Part shown: positions 28,980-32,882 of the stretch, one piece after another
Numbering within the stretch: position 1 is the stretch's first letter
Layout: every line of letters starts with the position of its first letter
NCBI GenBank assembly: GCA_025964325.1
Contig: JAOPZA010000103.1
Coordinates: 1 to 32,882, forward strand
Reading direction: 5' to 3'
Length of the DNA stretch: 32,882 bases
Source of the DNA: Conexibacter sp.
GTDB taxonomy: Bacteria > Actinomycetota > Thermoleophilia > Solirubrobacterales > Solirubrobacteraceae
Notes under the pieces: generated by a model
Told to the model about the DNA's origin: nothing
Database searches by the model: none
What the model saw: the letters and a program-made list of their open reading frames with translations, nothing else
Translations under genes and position numbers: made by a program

Positions 28980-30173
28980 ATGGCCGAAGCCGTCATCGTC
29001 GACGCCATCCGTACGCCGATCGGCCGCGCCGTCAAGGGCTCGCTGAGAGACGTCCGCGCGGACGACCTCGCCGCGATCCCGCTGCGCGCGCTGATCGAGC
29101 GCAACCCCGGCGTCGACTTCTCGACCGTCACCGACGTCCTGATGGGCGCCGCCTTCGGCGAGGGTGAGCAGGGCTACAACATCGGGCGCAACGCCTCGAT
29201 CCTCGCGGGCCTCCCGCTCGAGGTCCCGGGCTGCACGCTCAACCGCTTCTGCGCCTCCTCGCTGCAGACGCTGCGGATGGCCTTCCACGCGATCAAGGCG
29301 GGGGAGGGCGACACCTACATCGCCGCCGGCGTCGAGGCCGTCTCGCGGGCCGGCGGCGGCTCCGTCGTGCCGTTCCACCACCAGCTCGACGGCTCCGAGG
29401 GATCGCTCGTCAACGTCTACATCCCGATGGGCCTGACGGCCGAGAACGTCGCCGAGCGCGAGGGCGTCACGCGCGCGGAGCAGGACCGCTGGGCGGCGAT
29501 CTCGCAGAACCGCGCGGTCGCCGCGCAGGCGTCGGGCCACTTCGACGTCGAGATCGTCCCCGTCGTCGTGCCCGAGCACACGGTCACCGACGAGCAGGGC
29601 GAGGAGATCACGGTCGCGGAGGCGACCGTGACGAAGGACGACGGGCCGCGTCCCGGCACGACCGAGGAGAAGCTCGCGCAGCTGAAGCCCGTCTTCAGAC
29701 CCGACGGCACCGTCACGGCCGGCAACGCCTGCCCTCTGAACGACGGCGCCGCCGCCGTCCTCGTGATGTCGGAGACGCGGGCGAAGGCGCTCGGGCTGAC
29801 GCCGAAGGCGCGCATCGTCGCCTCCGCCGTCGGCGCGCTCGCGCCAGAGTACATGGGCCTCGGCCCGATCCCGGCGGTCCGCAAGGTGCTCGCGCAGGCC
29901 GGCATGACGATGGCCGACATCGACGTCGTCGAGTTGAACGAGGCGTTCGCGGCCCAGGTCGTCCCCTGCCAGCGCGAGTGGGGCATCTCCGACGAGCAGC
30001 TCAACCCGCACGGCGGCGCGATCGCGCTCGGCCACCCCTTCGGGATGACCGGCGCGCGCATCATGACGACGCTGCTGAACGACCTCGCGACGCTCGACAA
30101 GACGTACGGCATCGAGACGATGTGCGTCGCCGGCGGGATGGGCCAGGCGATGATCGTGGAGCGGCTCAGCTAG
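28980..30173 (+). CDS. acetyl-CoA acetyltransferase / 3-ketoacyl-CoA thiolase
   Basis: A 397-residue thiolase cleaving or forming 3-ketoacyl-CoA. The nucleophilic Cys is at 91 (NRFCASSLQ), the NEAFAAQ block follows, with His352 in GGAIALGHPFGMTGAR and the second Cys382 in CVAGGMGQ, all in family order. It carries a loop insertion (about 195-230: PVVVPEHTVTDEQGEEITVAEATVTKDDG) typical of FadA/FadI-like degradative forms. AAAGGA lies 8 nt before the ATG at 28980. With the acyl-CoA dehydrogenase and the SDR it could act in fatty-acid or isoleucine-type acyl-CoA breakdown. The frame opening further upstream is rejected since it translates the direct repeats. Confidence 0.94.
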   Translation: MAEAVIVDAIRTPIGRAVKGSLRDVRADDLAAIPLRALIERNPGVDFSTVTDVLMGAAFGEGEQGYNIGRNASILAGLPLEVPGCTLNRFCASSLQTLRMAFHAIKAGEGDTYIAAGVEAVSRAGGGSVVPFHHQLDGSEGSLVNVYIPMGLTAENVAEREGVTRAEQDRWAAISQNRAVAAQASGHFDVEIVPVVVPEHTVTDEQGEEITVAEATVTKDDGPRPGTTEEKLAQLKPVFRPDGTVTAGNACPLNDGAAAVLVMSETRAKALGLTPKARIVASAVGALAPEYMGLGPIPAVRKVLAQAGMTMADIDVVELNEAFAAQVVPCQREWGISDEQLNPHGGAIALGHPFGMTGARIMTTLLNDLATLDKTYGIETMCVAGGMGQAMIVERLS

Positions 30174-30192
30174 GAGGCGCTCCCCGCGCGGC

Positions 30193-30425
30193 TCAGCCGC
30201 CGGCGCGCATGATCGCCATGTCGATCTCCTCGTCTGCCTCGTCGACGCGGCTCATGTCGATTCTGCCTCTCAGCGATCCCCAGCCGGTGCGGGGGCCCAG
30301 CGGCGGCGGCGTCTCCGCGACGAGGCGCGCGACCGGCTTGCCGTTGCGGCGATCACGATCTCCTCGCCCTGCTCGACGCGCTCGATCAGCTTCGAGAGCG
30401 TCGTCTTCGCTTCGTGGATGTTCAC
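30193..30425 (-). pseudogene. frameshifted Phd/YefM-type antitoxin, no toxin nearby
   Basis: Read on the minus strand from a GTG at 30425, the first frame gives MNIHEAKTTLSKLIERVEQ, then GEEIVIA, the N-terminus of prevent-host-death antitoxins. The sequence then runs GTGATCGCCGCAACGGC near 30347-30353, where GCCCGC is expected; with one C missing the frame breaks. The remainder, RNGKPVARLVAE and then GWGSLRGRIDMSRVDEADEEID up to 30193, lies in the next frame and matches the C-terminus. So one base is lost, or one is missing from the assembly. No PIN/VapC or RelE toxin gene follows; thiolase (plus strand) ends at 30173. Orphan, probably dead. Confidence 0.75.
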
Positions 30426-30455
30426 TTGGGCGAGCGTGGTCCGACGAAGGCCAGC

Positions 30456-31223
30456 TCACCGCGGCGGCATCCGCAACGCGCCGTCGAGGCGGATCACCTC
30501 GCCGTTGAGCATCGCGTTCTCGGCGATCTGGACGACGAGCGCGCCGAACTCGTCGGGGCGGCCGAGGCGGGAGGGAAAGGGGACCTGGCGGCCCAGCTCC
30601 GTCCGCGCCGGCTCGGGCAGCCCCGCCAGCAGCGGCGTGTCGAAGGTTCCGGGCGCGATCGCGCAGACGCGGATCCCGGCGCTCGCGAGGTCGCGCGCGG
30701 CCGGCAGCGTCATGGCGATGATGCCGCCCTTCGAGGCGCTGTAGGCGAGCTGCCCGATCTGGCCGTCGTAGGCCGCGATCGAGGCGGTGTTGACGCAGAC
30801 GCCGCGCTCGCCGTCGTCGTTCGGCTCGTTCTCGCGCATCGCGGCGGCCGCCAGCCGCAGCACGTTGAAGCTCCCGACGAGGTTGACCGCGATCACCCGT
30901 TCGAACGTGTCCGGCTTGTGCGGACCGCGCTTGCTGACGAGCCGCTCGGCCCAGCCGATCCCGGCGCAGCTGACGGAGATCCGCAGGCCACCCGGCAGCG
31001 CCGCCGCCTGCGCGACCGCGGCCTCGAGCTCGGCCGGGTCGGTCACGTCGGCGCGGACGAAGGCGGCGTGAGCTCCCAGCGCGGCGACGAGCGCCGTGCC
31101 GTGCTGCTCGTCGAGGTCGGCGATCACGACGTGAGCGCCGGCGGCGTGGAGGCGCCGCGCGGTCGCCGCGCCGAGGCCGGAGGCGCCGCCGGCGATGAGT
31201 GCTGCACTGCGTTCGATGTTCAT
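30456..31223 (-). CDS. short-chain dehydrogenase, 3-hydroxyacyl-CoA dehydrogenase type-2-like
   Basis: A 255-residue SDR. The cofactor loop is AGGASGLG (11-18), with an acidic residue after the second strand (VVIADLDEQ) suggesting NAD+. Catalytic Ser lies in [14 protein letters not shown] and the Tyr-Lys pair in YSASKGG, with the Tyr-x3-Lys spacing intact. [16 protein letters not shown] and the C-terminus [17 protein letters not shown] resemble HSD17B10-type enzymes that oxidise 3-hydroxy(2-methyl)acyl-CoA. The ATG at 31223 is 7 nt downstream of TAGGGT. The nearby thiolase and acyl-CoA dehydrogenase support an acyl-CoA role, but other alcohol substrates cannot be excluded. Confidence 0.88.
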   Translation of the reverse strand: MNIERSAALIAGGASGLGAATARRLHAAGAHVVIADLDEQHGTALVAALGAHAAFVRADVTDPAELEAAVAQAAALPGGLRISVSCAGIGWAERLVSKRGPHKPDTFERVIAVNLVGSFNVLRLAAAAMRENEPNDDGERGVCVNTASIAAYDGQIGQLAYSASKGGIIAMTLPAARDLASAGIRVCAIAPGTFDTPLLAGLPEPARTELGRQVPFPSRLGRPDEFGALVVQIAENAMLNGEVIRLDGALRMPPR

Positions 31224-31230
31224 CGGCCGG

Positions 31231-31236
31231 ACCCTA
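31231..31236 (-). promoter_or_regulatory. -10 box for a probably leaderless SDR transcript
   Basis: TAGGGT on the minus strand, 7 nt before the ATG at 31223. Confidence 0.45.
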
Positions 31237-31280
31237 GAGCGAATCGACGATCGAGCTCGCCGGAGGGGCGCGCGCGGCCG

Positions 31281-32882
31281 CTACGGCTCGGGCTGCCCGA
31301 TCCCGGACGCCGCTCGCGCGAGGCGCGGCTCGACGCCCCGCAGCAGGTCGAGATGGGAGGTCGTCCAGGCGATCGCGATGCCGGGCGGGAAGCGGCCGTC
31401 GCCGCCGTCGTCGGGGTCGAGCACGACCTCGGGCGGCTCCGCCCGCCCCTCGGCGTCGAGCGCGCGCTGCTCCTGCGGGGCCGGCGCCTCGCCGCCGTCC
31501 GCGACCGCGTCGCCAAGCGCCGCGTACCAGGAGCAGAGCGCGTGCGTGTCGGCGAGCAGCCGATCGTGGTGGCGCACGAGGCGTGCCGTGGGGTGGACCG
31601 CCGGGGTCAGCGGGACGATCGCGTGCATCGAATGCAGCAGGTCGGCGGCGCGGCGCATGTGCTGCATGCCGGCGATCAGCGTCGTCAGCTCGTGCAGGCG
31701 CGCGTGCGCCGGCGAGCGCTCGGCGAGGTACTGGCGCACCGAGTCGTCGAGTCGCTCGGCCGCCGCGGTCGCCTCGCGCGCGGCGAGCTCGAGCGCGCGG
31801 CCCCGGCCACGGCCGTCGAGCAGCGCGACGATCGACGCCTCGAGAAAGTCGGAGACGCGCGTGTAGGCGTCGCTGACGCCCTCGCGCGCGACCGCGCCGG
31901 CGCCCCGCGGCCAGAACAGCAGTCCGACGACGAGGCTGATCCCGACGCCGATCGCGATGTCCTCGACGCGGACGATGCCGACGCGCCAGCCGACCGGGCT
32001 GAGCAGGTTGAAGAGCACCAGCACCACGAGCGTGAAGGCCGCCTGGCCGGCGACGAAGGTCAGCACGCGCGGCGCGTAGGCGGCCAGCAGCACGGCGAAC
32101 GGCAGCACCGCCCACAGCACCTCGCGATGGCTGCCGACGGCGACGACGAGGAGGCCGCCGACGACGATCCCCGCGAACGTCCCGGCCAGCGCCCGCAGCG
32201 CCGAGGAGCCCGTCGCGAGCGCCTGCGAGCGCAGCACCGAGAGCGTCGCGAGCACGACCCAGAAGGCGTTCTGGATGTCGGCCAGGTGGCCGACGAGCAC
32301 CGCGATCGCCAGGCCGGCGGCGCCGCGGAGGCTGTTGTGGAGCCAGACCGAGCGGAGGCTGATGTGCGAGCTGGCGCGTTGGCGTGCCGCCGCCAGCGGC
32401 GCCTCGGTCCGTGGCTCGTCGAGCGGCGGCGCCGGCTGGCCGGAGGTCAGCAGCGCGTTGCGGCCGACGAGCCAGGCGGCGTGGGCGAGCGCGCGCAGCT
32501 CGAACGCCTCCGCCACCTCGCGGGCGACCTCGTCCTCGTCGCGCCCCCCGCAGGAGGCCGCGAGGACCGCGATGAAGGCCACCCCGACCGACTCGCGCGC
32601 GCGGCCGAGGCGCGCCAGGTCGGGCTGCTCGGCGCCCCCGTCGAGCTGGTCGGCGCTCGCGCGCAGCACCTGCTGCGAAGCCGCCAGCGCCTCGGCACGC
32701 TGCCCGGCCAGCGCGGCGGTCGCCGGCGCCCGGAGCGTCGGCTGGCGCGCGAGCGCCAGCAGCCACCCGACGTCGTCGACGAGGCGCGCGAGCGCCGCCG
32801 TCCGTCCGCCCGTGCCGCTGGGGCGGTTGGGCGTCGCGACGAAGCTCTCGCGCAGGGCGTGCACGGCGGCGCGGCCGGCCGC
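31281..32882 (-). CDS. FUSC-family membrane protein, N-terminus beyond the window
   Basis: At least 527 residues are visible from a GTG at 32864 to the stop; the frame stays open to the window edge and FUSC proteins are usually 600-750 residues, so the N-terminal membrane block is likely missing. The visible part begins with a helical cytoplasmic region, then a block of about five or six membrane segments (about 180-330, including RGAAGLAIAVLVGHL and NAFWVVLATLSVLRSQ, the FUSC_2 signature stretch), and a long helical C-terminal cytoplasmic domain. FUSC proteins (YccS/aromatic acid exporter-like) are linked to efflux of organic acids. The gene is not clearly in an operon with the SDR 57 nt downstream, which has its own -10 box. 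Confidence 0.78.
   Translation of the reverse strand, partial: AAGRAAVHALRESFVATPNRPSGTGGRTAALARLVDDVGWLLALARQPTLRAPATAALAGQRAEALAASQQVLRASADQLDGGAEQPDLARLGRARESVGVAFIAVLAASCGGRDEDEVAREVAEAFELRALAHAAWLVGRNALLTSGQPAPPLDEPRTEAPLAAARQRASSHISLRSVWLHNSLRGAAGLAIAVLVGHLADIQNAFWVVLATLSVLRSQALATGSSALRALAGTFAGIVVGGLLVVAVGSHREVLWAVLPFAVLLAAYAPRVLTFVAGQAAFTLVVLVLFNLLSPVGWRVGIVRVEDIAIGVGISLVVGLLFWPRGAGAVAREGVSDAYTRVSDFLEASIVALLDGRGRGRALELAAREATAAAERLDDSVRQYLAERSPAHARLHELTTLIAGMQHMRRAADLLHSMHAIVPLTPAVHPTARLVRHHDRLLADTHALCSWYAALGDAVADGGEAPAPQEQRALDAEGRAEPPEVVLDPDDGGDGRFPPGIAIAWTTSHLDLLRGVEPRLARAASGIGQPEP

Overview
The window is a very GC-rich, gene-dense stretch of a bacterial chromosome, most likely an actinobacterium of the Thermoleophilia/Solirubrobacterales type. 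This is inferred from base composition, GTG/TTG start use, a DUF2600 terpene-synthase-like protein, and the many TAnnnT boxes sitting 6-10 nt before start codons, which suggest leaderless transcription. I see no tRNA, rRNA, CRISPR, insertion sequence, prophage or origin. It reads as ordinary core/shell chromosome with several well-preserved regulatory RNAs and DNA sites.

Layout. 1-827 (minus): small one-helix membrane protein and the start of an ApbE-type flavin transferase, cut by the window edge. 897-3916: a Fur/Zur-type zinc regulator divergent from a zinc/manganese-type ABC importer made of permease, ATPase and a second permease, with no binding protein. 3940-6458: msrA, an unknown helical protein, and a DUF2600 terpene-synthase-like protein. 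6528-11191 (minus): an operon of PadR regulator, ABC ATPase with degenerate motifs, canonical LolD/MacB-like ATPase and a large FtsX-type permease, probably an exporter. 11308-14517: threonine-rich lipoprotein, DEAD-box RNA helicase with a structured leader, flippase-like membrane protein. 14507-17368: glutamyl-Q tRNA(Asp) synthetase, a small membrane protein, a histidine phosphatase and a secreted CAP-domain protein. 17485-20368: LigD with PE-LIG-POL order and a small unknown protein. 20469-25203: GAF-GAF-GGDEF-HD-GYP protein, cold-shock protein, and an OmpR-type response regulator/histidine kinase pair. 25263-26622: a cyclic di-AMP (ydaO/yuaA-type) riboswitch controlling a secreted peptidoglycan-binding/NlpC-P60-like hydrolase. 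26816-31223: acyl-CoA dehydrogenase, membrane-anchored minimal zincin, thiolase, a frameshifted orphan Phd-type antitoxin, and an SDR dehydrogenase. 31281-end: FUSC-family membrane protein, N-terminus cut by the window.

How it fits together. Two second-messenger systems meet here: c-di-AMP (riboswitch on a wall hydrolase) and probably c-di-GMP (GGDEF/HD-GYP protein). RNA-structure control is likely at the DEAD-box helicase and the cold-shock gene, both with roughly 110-130 nt leaders and ribosome binding sites. The acyl-CoA dehydrogenase, thiolase and HSD17B10-like SDR resemble steps of fatty-acid or branched-chain (isoleucine) acyl-CoA breakdown, although no enoyl-CoA hydratase is present. 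The strongest regulatory finding is the riboswitch. The broadest is the recurrent TAnnnT box placed exactly where a leaderless promoter would start transcription at the first codon, seen at ten genes.
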